Made by a program: the position numbers and the translations under genes | In this document: one piece after another, positions 17,400-25,857 of the stretch | Position numbering within the stretch: the stretch's first letter is position 1 | How the letters are laid out: the number at the start of each line of letters is the position of its first letter | Origin: Planctomycetales bacterium | Lineage (GTDB): Bacteria > Planctomycetota > Planctomycetia > Pirellulales > S012-138 | Assembly (NCBI GenBank): GCA_015488215.1 | Contig: WFOE01000245.1 | Coordinates: forward strand, 1 to 38,319 | DNA length: 38,319 nucleotides | Direction of reading: 5' to 3' | The notes under the pieces: generated by a model | The model's input: the letters and a program-made list of their open reading frames with translations, nothing else | Databases searched by the model: none | What the model was told of the DNA's origin: nothing

Positions 17400-20300
17400 T
17401 TACGTCCCCGGGGCGCCGGCTAGGGGTGCCGCAACAGGCTCGGCGGCCGGTTCGTTCACCCGGCGGCGGCTCACCTGGAGCAGGAACTCCTCGATCCAGC
17501 AATACGAAACCGGGGCGATAAACAGCGTAACCAGCTCCACCACCATGCCGCCGAACACAGGCAAGGCCATCGCCCGGGCCACGTCGGCCCCGCGGCCGGT
17601 GGAAACCAGCACCGGTACCAGGGCAATGAGCGTGGTGAAGGTGGTCATCAAACAGGGGCGGATACGCTTCGAGCCGGCCTCGATCGTCGTCTCGCGGATT
17701 TCTTGCAGCGTGCGGGGCTTTCGCCGGGCAAACAGTTGCGAAAGATAGGTGGCCATCACCACCCCGTCGTCCACGGCGATGCCGAACAAGGCGATAAAGC
17801 CCACCCACACGGCGGTGTTCATCTCCACCTGGCCCAGGGCCAGGGCTATCATTCCGCCGGAGAAGGCGATGGGAATCCCGGAAAAGACGATTAGCGAAGT
17901 GCTCAACCGCCGGAACTGCATGTAAATCAACAGCAAGTTAATCAGCAGCACCGCCGGCAGAATGATGAACACCAGCCGCCGGTTGGTTTCCACCTGGTTC
18001 TGGAAGCTGCCGACCAGCTCGGGCACGAATCCCTGGGGCAGTTTCAGCTTGCCTTCGGCGATGGCCCGTTCAATCGAAGACTTGACCGCCATGGCCGTCT
18101 CCAGGTCGCCGCGGCCTTCGCGGGGGGAGAAGGAGACGTGGGCCACGAGCCGGGCATTCTCGCTCTGGATGGCCCCCGGCCCCCAGATGCTTTGAATCTT
18201 GGTCAGCCGCTCCAGCGGCACCACATCGCCGGTGGGGGTCACGACAGGGAGCTTACCCAGCTCTTCCGGCGACTGGCGGAATGCCTTGAGGAACCGCACC
18301 TGGATCGGATACCGCTCGCGTCCTTCCACGGTGGTGGTAACGTTCATACCGCCCAGGCCCGCTTCGACCAACTCGTTGACCATTGAGACGGTCATCTGGT
18401 ACCGGGCGGCTTCTTCACGGTCCACTTCGAACTCGATGTAGGGCTTGCCCACCACGATGTCCGGCTTGACCACCGAGCCGTCCACGTAGGGGTGGTTTTG
18501 CAGGAATTCGGAAACGGCCTCGGCGGCCCGGGTCAGCCCTTGCAGGTCGTCCCCGTAGATGCGCACGGCCATCGAAGCCCGAATGCCGCTTTGCAGCATG
18601 ACCACGCGTCCTTCGATCGGCTGCAACGGCGACGCCTTGGTAATGCCCGGCAGCGTGGCCACACGGTTGATTTCATTCCAGATGTCCTGGGCCGTTACAC
18701 CGGGACGCCACTGGTCCCGGGGCTTGAGCATCACGTAGGTTTCAATCATGGCCGCGGGAGCGGGGTCCAGGGCCGACTCCACCCGACCGATCTTGCCCAG
18801 CACGTTTTCCACCTCGGGAATCTGCTTGATGAGCGTGTCCTGAAGCTGCAACACGCGCATCGCCTCGCTGAAGCTGGCCGCCGGGTAGAGCATCGGCATG
18901 TAGAACCAGCTTCCCTCGTCCAGCGCAATCCAGTCGTCGGTCTTCAGCCCGTCGTGCAAGTGCTTGAACTCCACGTAGCCGGGCAGCTCGTTCAGGTCGG
19001 CTCCTACGCTGCTGGCCAGTTGTTCCAGGGGCTTGAGCATCACCGGGAATCCCCACCAGGCGGCCCCGCCCAGGAACAGAATCAACAGCAGCAGCAACAC
19101 GAACAGTCCCTTGTGGTGCAGCAGCCAGCGGAGCGTGGGCTGATAGACGAACAAGATTGCGCGGCTCACCGGGTTTTGTTCCAGCGGCTTGACCCGTTCG
19201 CCCACGATCCAGTAGCCGGCAAACGCTCCCAGGGCGGCTCCGCCGACCCAGGCAGCCACCACGGCCCAGGTGCCGTAGGCGGCCAGCATCGGCTGCCAGA
19301 CCAGGCCCACCAGAGCCAGGGCCAGGGCCAGCCCCACGGCGCCGCCGGCCCATTTGAGCCAAGGCCGGTCGCCCAGTCGGGCGAAAAAGATGCGGCTCAA
19401 AAGGGGTACCAGCGTCACGGCCACGATCAGGCTGGCCACCAGCGAGAACGTCTTGGTCCAGGCCAGGGGGCTGAACAGCCGGTGGTCGCGGCCGGAGAGG
19501 AAAAAGATGGGCAGAAAGCTGATCACCGTGGTGCTCACCCCGGTGATGACGGCCGGAATCACCTCGACGGCCGCCTCGTAGATGACCCGAAGCCGCTCTT
19601 CGCGGTCGCGGCCGCCCCGGGCCTCCCATTCGGCCAGGTGGCGGTAGATGTTTTCCGAGACGATAATCCCCATATCGACCATCGTGCCGATGGCGATGGC
19701 AATCCCGGCCAGCGACATAATGTTGGCGTCCACGTTGAACCACTTCATGCCGATAAAGGCCATCAGCACGGCCACCGGCAACGTGGAGGCGACCACGATG
19801 CTGGCCCGAATGTGCAGCAGGAACAGCACTACCACCAGGATGGTGATGATGATTTCCTCCTTCAGCGCCGTGGTAAGCGTGGCCACCGTCTCGTCGATCA
19901 GCCAGGTGCGGTCATAGACCGGCACAATCTTTACCCCGCCCAGGTTCGGTTCCAGTTGCTTGATTTTTTCGCGCACCTTCTGGATTACGTGACGGGGATT
20001 CTCGCCCAGCCGCATCACCACCACGCCGCCGACGGCTTCGGAACCGTTCAGGTCAATCGCCCCGCGGCGGAACTCCGGCCCCAGTTGCACCTGACCCAAG
20101 TCCTTAATCCGCACCGGCACGCCGTCGCGGGTGGCCACCACGGTTTGCTCGATTTCGCGCAGGGTTTCCGGCAGCGTCTTGCCCGAGCCGATGAACCCTC
20201 GCCCCCGCAGGATGTGCTCCATGCCGCCCACTTCGACCGTTTTGGCCCCGACGTCGATGTTGCTTTGCCGCACGGCCTGGATCACCTGCCGCAGCGTGAC

Positions 20301-20897
20301 GTTGAAGAACCGGAGCTTGTCCGGATCCAGCTCGATCTGGTACTGCCGCACGTAGCCGCCCACGGAGGCCACCTCGGCCACTTCGTTAATCGACTCCAGG
20401 GCGTACTTGATCACGAAGTCCTGCAAGCTGCGCAGCTCGGCCAGGTCCATGTCCGGCGGCCCCTGGAGCACGTAGTAGAAAATCTGCCCCAGGGCCGTGG
20501 CGTCCGGTCCCAGCTCCGGGGTCACTCCCTGGGGGAGCTTGCCGGCCACGGTGTTGAGCTGTTCGGCCACGCGGCTGCGGGCCCAGTACAGGTCCACGTT
20601 GTCGTCGAAGGTGACCTGCACGAAGGAGAAGCCGAACATGCTCTTGCCACGGACGCTGCGCGCCCCGGGCACCGACTGCAAGGCGACCGAGAGCGGGTAG
20701 GTAATCTGGTCTTCTACGTCCTTGGGCGAGCGGCCGTTCCAGGTGGTCAGAACGATTACCTGGTTGTCGCTCACGTTGGGGATGGCGTCCATCGGCACGC
20801 TGTTGGTGCAGTACCAGCCGTAGATGACCACCACGGCCGTGGCCAGCAGCACCAGCAGGCGTTCGCGGATACAGAACTGGGCGATTTTGGAAAACAT
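17400..20897 (-). CDS. CusA/CzcA-family heavy-metal RND efflux pump
   Basis: 1165 residues, an inner-membrane proton-driven antiporter of the HME-RND family, with the expected two-fold six-helix layout and large periplasmic loops. The start ATG encodes MFSKIAQFCIRERLLVLL. The proton-relay helix reads AIGTMVDMGIIVSENIYRH, with D408 and E415. M667 (YMPM), M717 (AAMIET) and M767 (VVMLQSG) align with the copper-site methionine triad of E. coli CusA (573, 623, 672): spacings are 50 and 50 against 50 and 49. This favours Cu(I)/Ag(I) over Zn/Co. An extra hydrophobic segment of about 90 residues (510-600) sits after TM6. It is 58 bases downstream of the CusB-like gene. No outer-membrane factor is in the window. 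Confidence 0.95.
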   Translation of the reverse strand: MFSKIAQFCIRERLLVLLATAVVVIYGWYCTNSVPMDAIPNVSDNQVIVLTTWNGRSPKDVEDQITYPLSVALQSVPGARSVRGKSMFGFSFVQVTFDDNVDLYWARSRVAEQLNTVAGKLPQGVTPELGPDATALGQIFYYVLQGPPDMDLAELRSLQDFVIKYALESINEVAEVASVGGYVRQYQIELDPDKLRFFNVTLRQVIQAVRQSNIDVGAKTVEVGGMEHILRGRGFIGSGKTLPETLREIEQTVVATRDGVPVRIKDLGQVQLGPEFRRGAIDLNGSEAVGGVVVMRLGENPRHVIQKVREKIKQLEPNLGGVKIVPVYDRTWLIDETVATLTTALKEEIIITILVVVLFLLHIRASIVVASTLPVAVLMAFIGMKWFNVDANIMSLAGIAIAIGTMVDMGIIVSENIYRHLAEWEARGGRDREERLRVIYEAAVEVIPAVITGVSTTVISFLPIFFLSGRDHRLFSPLAWTKTFSLVASLIVAVTLVPLLSRIFFARLGDRPWLKWAGGAVGLALALALVGLVWQPMLAAYGTWAVVAAWVGGAALGAFAGYWIVGERVKPLEQNPVSRAILFVYQPTLRWLLHHKGLFVLLLLLILFLGGAAWWGFPVMLKPLEQLASSVGADLNELPGYVEFKHLHDGLKTDDWIALDEGSWFYMPMLYPAASFSEAMRVLQLQDTLIKQIPEVENVLGKIGRVESALDPAPAAMIETYVMLKPRDQWRPGVTAQDIWNEINRVATLPGITKASPLQPIEGRVVMLQSGIRASMAVRIYGDDLQGLTRAAEAVSEFLQNHPYVDGSVVKPDIVVGKPYIEFEVDREEAARYQMTVSMVNELVEAGLGGMNVTTTVEGRERYPIQVRFLKAFRQSPEELGKLPVVTPTGDVVPLERLTKIQSIWGPGAIQSENARLVAHVSFSPREGRGDLETAMAVKSSIERAIAEGKLKLPQGFVPELVGSFQNQVETNRRLVFIILPAVLLINLLLIYMQFRRLSTSLIVFSGIPIAFSGGMIALALGQVEMNTAVWVGFIALFGIAVDDGVVMATYLSQLFARRKPRTLQEIRETTIEAGSKRIRPCLMTTFTTLIALVPVLVSTGRGADVARAMALPVFGGMVVELVTLFIAPVSYCWIEEFLLQVSRRRVNEPAAEPVAAPLAGAPGT

Positions 20898-20955
20898 GGC
20901 TCAGGTTCCATGTTGTGCGAGTCGAGTGTCGGTTTTGCCCGGCGGGGCCGGACTT

Positions 20956-23103
20956 CTAGTGCACGTGGGCGGCAGCCACGGATTTGGTTTTCTTCTTCCT
21001 GGACGGGGCGTCGTTGCTGGCGGTTTTGCTTTTTTTCTTGCCCTTGACCCACCGCTGCGGCACGGCGTTGGTAATCTCGTGCACCTTTTCGGCGCAGCGG
21101 CGCATCTTGTGGCCCCAGTAGGGATTGGCCGGTTCGTCGTCGGCCTGGAGCCAGTCGCCGTATCCGCCGGGAACCATCGAGCAGAAGAAATGCACCAGCC
21201 GCATCGGCTTGCCCTGCACCCGCACGCGCACGGCCAGGCGGAGCATGGCCCGACTGAGCTTTTTGAACGTGACGCGCGCTTCGGCCAGGGTCTGCTCGCT
21301 CATCCGCTCGGCGGCGGTTTCCAGTTCAATGAGGAACGGATGCACCGCAAGCGGCACTTCTTTCAGTTCCCGAAGCTCCCGGGCCGAGTGGGCCAGGCGG
21401 CGCAGCGTGTTCACTTCCACCGGCTTGTCGTCGGCCAGAAGCTGCTGGGTGCGCAAGTAGCTCTGAAGCACCTGCTGGTAAAGCTCGGCGGCCCGGCCCG
21501 AAAGCTCGGTTACCGAAGCCACTTCCAGCGGCAAGGGACGGTTCTTGGGCGGTTCGGCCCGGCTCGGGTCGATTACCGACGGCTTGAGCTGCAACTGCAT
21601 CTGCGAATCGATCAGGAAATTGCCGCTTCGGGCCACGTGTTCGCCCGGGACGATTCCTTCCCAGACGACAATCTCTTCTTCGTTGACCAGCGGGCCGAGC
21701 GTCACCCGGCGGATTTCAAACCGGCCCGGGTCGGTTTCCACATAGACGACCGAATGACCGCCCACGGCCAGTACCGCGTCGCGCGGGATGACCACCACCT
21801 TGGGCAGCGGCACCGGGCGATCGGCATAGCCCAGTTCGCGCGTGGGCACCAAGGGCACTCCGCACACCGGGCACGGACCGGCCGTATCGCGGATGATTTC
21901 CGGATGCACCGGGGAAATCCACTTGCCGGCCAGTTCCGGATCGTAAAGCTGCGGTGACTCGTATCCAGGCGGAAAGACCGGCACCTGGATCGTGGCCACG
22001 GCGTAGTCGCCGATCTTGAGCAGCCCTTCCGGGTTGGGGAACACGACGCGCACGTCCACCGTGCGGGTCTTTTCGTTGACCACCGGGTCGATGAAGGCCA
22101 CGCGGCCTTCGAACGTGCGGCCCGGAATCGACTGCACCGTGGCTTGCACCTTCTGCCCGTAGCGCACCAGCGCGGCTTCTTCCGGGTACAGTTGCACCTT
22201 GAGCCACACGGTGGACAGATCGGCCACTTCGTAAAGCACCTGGCCGGTCTTCACATACTGTCCCTCCAGCTTCGGTTTGCGGATCACCGTGCCGGCAATG
22301 GGCGAGTAGAGCTTGATGTGCGTTTCGGCCTTGCCCCGTTGCAGGATGCGGTCCACCTGTTGCGGGGTGAGGGCGAAGCGGACAAGCAGCTTTTCCCGGG
22401 CCCCTTCGTACAGTCCGCGCTGGGTCTGCACCAGGTTGGGGAAGTTGGACTTTTGGGCCTGCTTCAGCGCTTCCCAGGCTCGCAGCAGCTCCACCTGGGC
22501 CGAATAGAGTTCCGGGGAGTAGATTTCGGCCAGCACGTAGCCCTTGGGGACGAACATGCCCGTGTAGTCGGCGTTGAGTTTTTCGATCCGGCCGTCCACG
22601 TGCGAGGAGATGATGGCCTGCTTCCCCTCGTCGAAGTCGATGAAGCCCACGCCGCGGATGGTGCGGGTTACAGCCTCGTAGCGAGCTACCGCGGTCTGGA
22701 TACCGGCGATGCGTTTGGCCAGCGGGTCAATCACCACGGCCAGCGGGTCTTTGTCCCCCAGCCCCTGCTGGGTGGGTTCCAGTTTCATGCCGCACACCGG
22801 GCAGCGTCCCGGCTTGGGCCGGGGCGGGGTACACAACATGGGGCAGACGTACATGGTGGTTTGCCCCACGGCGGATTGTTCCTCCCCTGCGGTGTCCTCT
22901 TCGCTCTTGAGATAGCCGTGCTTTTGCAGCAGCCCGATGCCGGCCATCACCGCCACCAGGGCGACAACCAGCGCCACCGGGAACACCACCAGGCGAAACA
23001 CCGGGGCGATCAAACGCACGAGCAGGAATCGACTGGAGCTGCCCCCACTCTCCGGAACCGAGGGCGCCGGCGACGAGGCGGAGTGTTCTGGCTTGGAGTT
23101 CAT
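20956..23103 (-). CDS. CusB-like periplasmic adaptor with two heavy-metal-binding modules and a DUF3347-like tail
   Basis: 715 residues, started at the ATG at 23103; an extension to 23211 is unsupported. An anchor helix lies at about 27-58. The first heavy-metal-binding module (84-111) reads MYVCPML...CPVCGMKLEP, with Leu in place of the usual CPMHP histidine. The barrel-sandwich, lipoyl and beta-barrel domains follow (IISSHVDGRIEKL, SPIAGTVIRKP, VDVRVVFPNPEG). A second module, WISPVHPEII...CPVCGVPLVP, is inserted at about 394-426 and lacks the first Cys. The C-terminal part (about 530-690) has HFFCSM (638-643) and NPYWGHKMRRC as in DUF3347-type copper-binding domains. It would link the CusA-like pump to an outer-membrane channel. 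The tail is Lys-rich, ending AHVH. Confidence 0.93.
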   Translation of the reverse strand: MNSKPEHSASSPAPSVPESGGSSSRFLLVRLIAPVFRLVVFPVALVVALVAVMAGIGLLQKHGYLKSEEDTAGEEQSAVGQTTMYVCPMLCTPPRPKPGRCPVCGMKLEPTQQGLGDKDPLAVVIDPLAKRIAGIQTAVARYEAVTRTIRGVGFIDFDEGKQAIISSHVDGRIEKLNADYTGMFVPKGYVLAEIYSPELYSAQVELLRAWEALKQAQKSNFPNLVQTQRGLYEGAREKLLVRFALTPQQVDRILQRGKAETHIKLYSPIAGTVIRKPKLEGQYVKTGQVLYEVADLSTVWLKVQLYPEEAALVRYGQKVQATVQSIPGRTFEGRVAFIDPVVNEKTRTVDVRVVFPNPEGLLKIGDYAVATIQVPVFPPGYESPQLYDPELAGKWISPVHPEIIRDTAGPCPVCGVPLVPTRELGYADRPVPLPKVVVIPRDAVLAVGGHSVVYVETDPGRFEIRRVTLGPLVNEEEIVVWEGIVPGEHVARSGNFLIDSQMQLQLKPSVIDPSRAEPPKNRPLPLEVASVTELSGRAAELYQQVLQSYLRTQQLLADDKPVEVNTLRRLAHSARELRELKEVPLAVHPFLIELETAAERMSEQTLAEARVTFKKLSRAMLRLAVRVRVQGKPMRLVHFFCSMVPGGYGDWLQADDEPANPYWGHKMRRCAEKVHEITNAVPQRWVKGKKKSKTASNDAPSRKKKTKSVAAAHVH

Positions 23104-23287
23104 GGCGGATCCGTTTCGTTTCAGAACGGGGAATAGGAATCGGTTTCGTCGGCAAACCGCGGCAATCGGTCGGTTCGTGGCAAGCTCGCGGGAAGCCGAG
23201 TTTATTGCCAATGGCGCACGCCGAAGCAGAATCGTGACGGCATTGCCAGCATGGCCCGGAGGAGAGAGCCCGGGCGGTGCGCCTGGA

Positions 23288-23686
23288 TCAACAGCGCCAG
23301 ATGCAAAGCTGAATCAGAAGCAGAGTGCCGCTTTCGCCGGCCGCTTCGCTCTGCGGTTCCTGGGCTCCGCGGCGGCCGGAAAGTTCCGCATCGGCAACGA
23401 GCGGAACCAGAAGCGCCACGGCCGGTTCGGAGTCCGCGTGGCGAGTCTCTTGCTGAGGCCGAGGCACCGGGGCCGGCTGTTGCGGCTGCGTGCAACCGCA
23501 TGAGCGACGCGTTTGTCCCTGGTTCCCCTTGCAACAGCAGCCGGAATCGGCCGTGTTGCAGCAGCATGCCCGCTTGGCCGTTTGATGGCAAGCGGGGCTG
23601 CCCACGGCGCAAAGCCCCACCGGCGGCCGCACCGTGCCTAGCACGGCCAGCAGCAGGGTCAACGCTTTGAGCAGCCGGGACAGCAT
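23288..23686 (-). CDS. Cys-rich secreted protein (paralogue 2)
   Basis: A 132-residue protein starting at the ATG at 23686. A signal-peptide-like start (MLSRLLKALTLLLAVLG) is followed by 12 cysteines, most in clusters: CAVGSPAC, ACCC, GCCCKG, SCGC. The C terminus is LIQLCIWRC, a C-x3-C at the very end, as in the other two Cys-rich proteins. It is the first gene of the metal island: the CusB-like gene starts about 185 bases downstream. A sigma70-like promoter lies directly upstream (23724-23752), which supports it as a real gene. A periplasmic copper buffer or chaperone is a reasonable inference but untested. Confidence 0.72.
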   Translation of the reverse strand: MLSRLLKALTLLLAVLGTVRPPVGLCAVGSPACHQTAKRACCCNTADSGCCCKGNQGQTRRSCGCTQPQQPAPVPRPQQETRHADSEPAVALLVPLVADAELSGRRGAQEPQSEAAGESGTLLLIQLCIWRC

Positions 23687-23723
23687 AATTGTCACGCTCC
23701 GCTGACAGAAAACTTCCTCATTT

Positions 23724-23752
23724 ACTCTACGGTCGGCAGGAAACCAGGTCAA
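23724..23752 (-). promoter_or_regulatory. promoter of the Cys-rich/CusBA cluster
   Basis: On the minus strand TTGACC (23747-23752), a 17-base spacer and TAGAGT (23724-23729) stand about 40 bases upstream of the start of Cys-rich paralogue 2. It could drive the whole minus-strand island. The spacer contains no obvious dyad. Confidence 0.6.
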
Positions 23753-23879
23753 GCTTTTCCTAAAACGCAAAACGCGAACTTGCGGAGCGGCTGGAAGAAA
23801 CCGGTTTGTCTCGACCCTGGGACCCAGGGGATGGCCTGTATCCGTTTAGCGACCAAGGAGCCGCCTCCACCGATAAAGT

Positions 23880-24065
23880 CGGGCGGCTCGCCCAGTACAA
23901 GAATCGGCGTTTATTCTTGCCTGGAGCGGTAGCTCCCAGTCGCCGACGGCCGTGCCGTCCTCCGCCGACGGAAGTCGGGCGGCTCGCTTTCCTCCCCGAG
24001 CTGAAGCTCGGGGCTCGCCGGTTGCGAGAATTGGCGCTTGTTCCTGCATCGGTGCGGAAGCACCG
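23880..24065. repeat. REP-like multi-hairpin intergenic element, copy C (inverted)
   Basis: This copy is the reverse complement of copy A's left part. The hairpin CCCCGAGC-TGAA-GCTCGGGG (23994-24013) is followed by GAATTGGCG, TTGTTC, TGCAT and GGTGC-GGAA-GCACC (24051-24064), in the order expected for an inverted copy. Upstream, GTCGCCGACGG...CCGTCGGCGG-like stems resemble copy B. The gap 23753-24098 otherwise shows no gene. Confidence 0.8.
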
Positions 24066-24098
24066 CGCAAGACGCACGGCGCAAGCCGCAAGACCTTT

Positions 24099-24341
24099 CT
24101 AAGTGGCGGCCCGACGGGGAATCGTGATCGAATAGAGAATGGTGATTGCCCCCAGCGAGAGCAGGCTCCAAGGGGCCCAGTCCGGGGGGATAAACTCCTT
24201 GGGGCGCGTTTTGGCCTTTGCCCAGGGCAGGCTGGATTTTTCCACCACCCGCTGCCGCAGCAGTGCCTTGTCCATCACCAGGCACTGGGCACCCAGCAGC
24301 AGGGTGAACAGCCCCACGGCCCAAAAAAACGCTCGCCACAT
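24099..24341 (-). CDS. small two-helix membrane protein
   Basis: An 80-residue protein starting at an ATG with AGGAGG about 11 bases upstream. It has two hydrophobic segments: about 4-22 (FFWAVGLFTLLLGAQCLV) and about 58-72 (LLSLGAITILYSIT). A basic stretch lies between them (KAKTRPKEFIPPDWAPWS). The sequence resembles short conserved membrane proteins of planctomycetes, but I cannot name the family. It is divergent from the coiled-coil gene at 24575. The REP-like copy C lies just downstream. Its function is unknown. Confidence 0.7.
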   Translation of the reverse strand: MWRAFFWAVGLFTLLLGAQCLVMDKALLRQRVVEKSSLPWAKAKTRPKEFIPPDWAPWSLLSLGAITILYSITIPRRAAT

Positions 24342-24574
24342 GGTTCGGGAACCTCCTGATCCACCGGGGGAGAAAGCGATTCACGACAGAGAGTGCTCCT
24401 TAACTCGTTATCGGCCAGGGCCACCGACAGGTTGTTGCCCGGTACATTCCGAAGGCAGGTTCTTCGGCCGGAAAAGTCTTGTTTTGCCGGTTGCAATGGT
24501 TTTGAATGAAGAAAGTGGTCATCTCACACTTTTGCTGGCCGTTCGTTGCCACAAAGGAGCAAGGGGGAGCCGCG

Positions 24575-25774
24575 ATGAACAGCCGAGGGGGGGTTCTGCT
24601 TGCGCTGGCGATTCTGGCTACGGGCACATCGGCCGTTTGGGCTCAGGATACGGAGTGGGCTCTTGGCGTGCTCAAAAAGGAGGGGTTGGTCCAGCAGGGC
24701 AACATCTGGGTGCTGAAAGAAGAGTTGCGCCTGCAGGAGGAAATGAAGCGGTTCGACGAGGTGGTCCAACGCGTCCTGCCGATGCACCGGCGATTCAAAG
24801 ACGCCGTGGCCAAGAACGGCCAGCGACTGACCACCCGACTGAAATCGGTGCAACAAGAACTGGAACAGGTGGAGCGGGAACTGGAATCCTCGCGCCTGTT
24901 ATCAGCCAGGGCCAAACGGGTGCTGCGGGCCAAACGGAACCGACTGCGGCGGGAACTGGAATCCCTGGAACGAACCACCTGGTGGTGGACACCCAAACGG
25001 GTCCGAGGGAACGCCACGCTCAACCGCCTGGCCAAGGAATACGCTCCCGAACACCAGAAGGCCGCCGCTTATTTCTACCTCATCTGGAAGCTGGATTCCT
25101 CCTGCAAGATCAAGTATCGCTCGCTGGCCAGGTTCGCACCCGTGCAAACAGCTTTGGGAAAACTCGGTAAGCAGATGCGGTTGGGGCCCCTGGGCGACCA
25201 CGCCAAAAAGTTTCGCGACATGGAACCGGAACTGAACGAGATCATGCGCGGGCCGGTTCCCGTTTTCTTCGAGGATGGCTACTTCTGGACCTATATCACC
25301 GTGCGGGAAAAGCTCGTGCTGGTCCGGATCACCGAGACTCCTTACTCCAGCCTGTTGCTTTCCAAGAAAGTGGCCATGGAGGTGGGGATTAAGTGGGACG
25401 AATCTCTCAGAGGAACTTCCACCCTATCGGGCCGGGACGAACGGGGGCGAAGCTTCAATTACCAGCTTTTCAAAGGGCCTGAAGAAAACATTCTCATCGG
25501 CGGGAATCGGATTCCCAAATCGCTCATCCGGGTCATCGACGAAGACGACCCGGATACACCCTCGATCCTCTCGCTGGGCTGGCTCCGGCACACCAAGCGT
25601 TTCGGGGTGTACTTCTACAAGGATATGCTCATCCTTGGCGTTGGTTATCAGCCGCAGAAGTTCGGCTACCAAGTATATGCGCACTCGCCCAGCGCCTCCG
25701 CGGGCCCTGGCCCGGTGCGGGTGCCGCCGGTGACGAATCGGGCCAACGAGCCGGAAGTGTACGTACCGTTCTAA
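24575..25774 (+). CDS. secreted protein with N-terminal coiled coil, unknown family
   Basis: 399 residues from an ATG preceded by GGGGGAG; an upstream ATG at 24506 would add 23 unlikely residues. The signal peptide is clear (MNSRGGVLLALAILATG..., cleavage after VWAQ). Residues about 40-145 are charged and heptad-like (KEELRLQEEMKRFDEVVQ, VQQELEQVERELESSRLL), predicting a coiled coil. The rest is a mixed domain with aromatic patches (FFEDGYFWTYITVREKL, YFYKDMLILGVGY). A short Pro-rich end closes the protein. I recognise no domain. A weak promoter (TTGTTT-N17-TTGAAT, about 24478-24506) may serve it. Confidence 0.78.
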   Translation: MNSRGGVLLALAILATGTSAVWAQDTEWALGVLKKEGLVQQGNIWVLKEELRLQEEMKRFDEVVQRVLPMHRRFKDAVAKNGQRLTTRLKSVQQELEQVERELESSRLLSARAKRVLRAKRNRLRRELESLERTTWWWTPKRVRGNATLNRLAKEYAPEHQKAAAYFYLIWKLDSSCKIKYRSLARFAPVQTALGKLGKQMRLGPLGDHAKKFRDMEPELNEIMRGPVPVFFEDGYFWTYITVREKLVLVRITETPYSSLLLSKKVAMEVGIKWDESLRGTSTLSGRDERGRSFNYQLFKGPEENILIGGNRIPKSLIRVIDEDDPDTPSILSLGWLRHTKRFGVYFYKDMLILGVGYQPQKFGYQVYAHSPSASAGPGPVRVPPVTNRANEPEVYVPF

Positions 25775-25857
25775 GTGGCGTTTCGGCCGGGCCGGACCGG
25801 GGCTGACGCGGCCGAACCCCGGGACCTACAATGGAGGAAAAGGAGGTCCTCCCGTCG

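Noticed and set aside
18492-21047. 851-codon open frame on the plus strand opposite the CusA-like gene
   Set aside because: It is antisense to a gene with clear family motifs. It is rich in His, Gln and Gly as expected from the GC-rich reverse frame, and has no start context.
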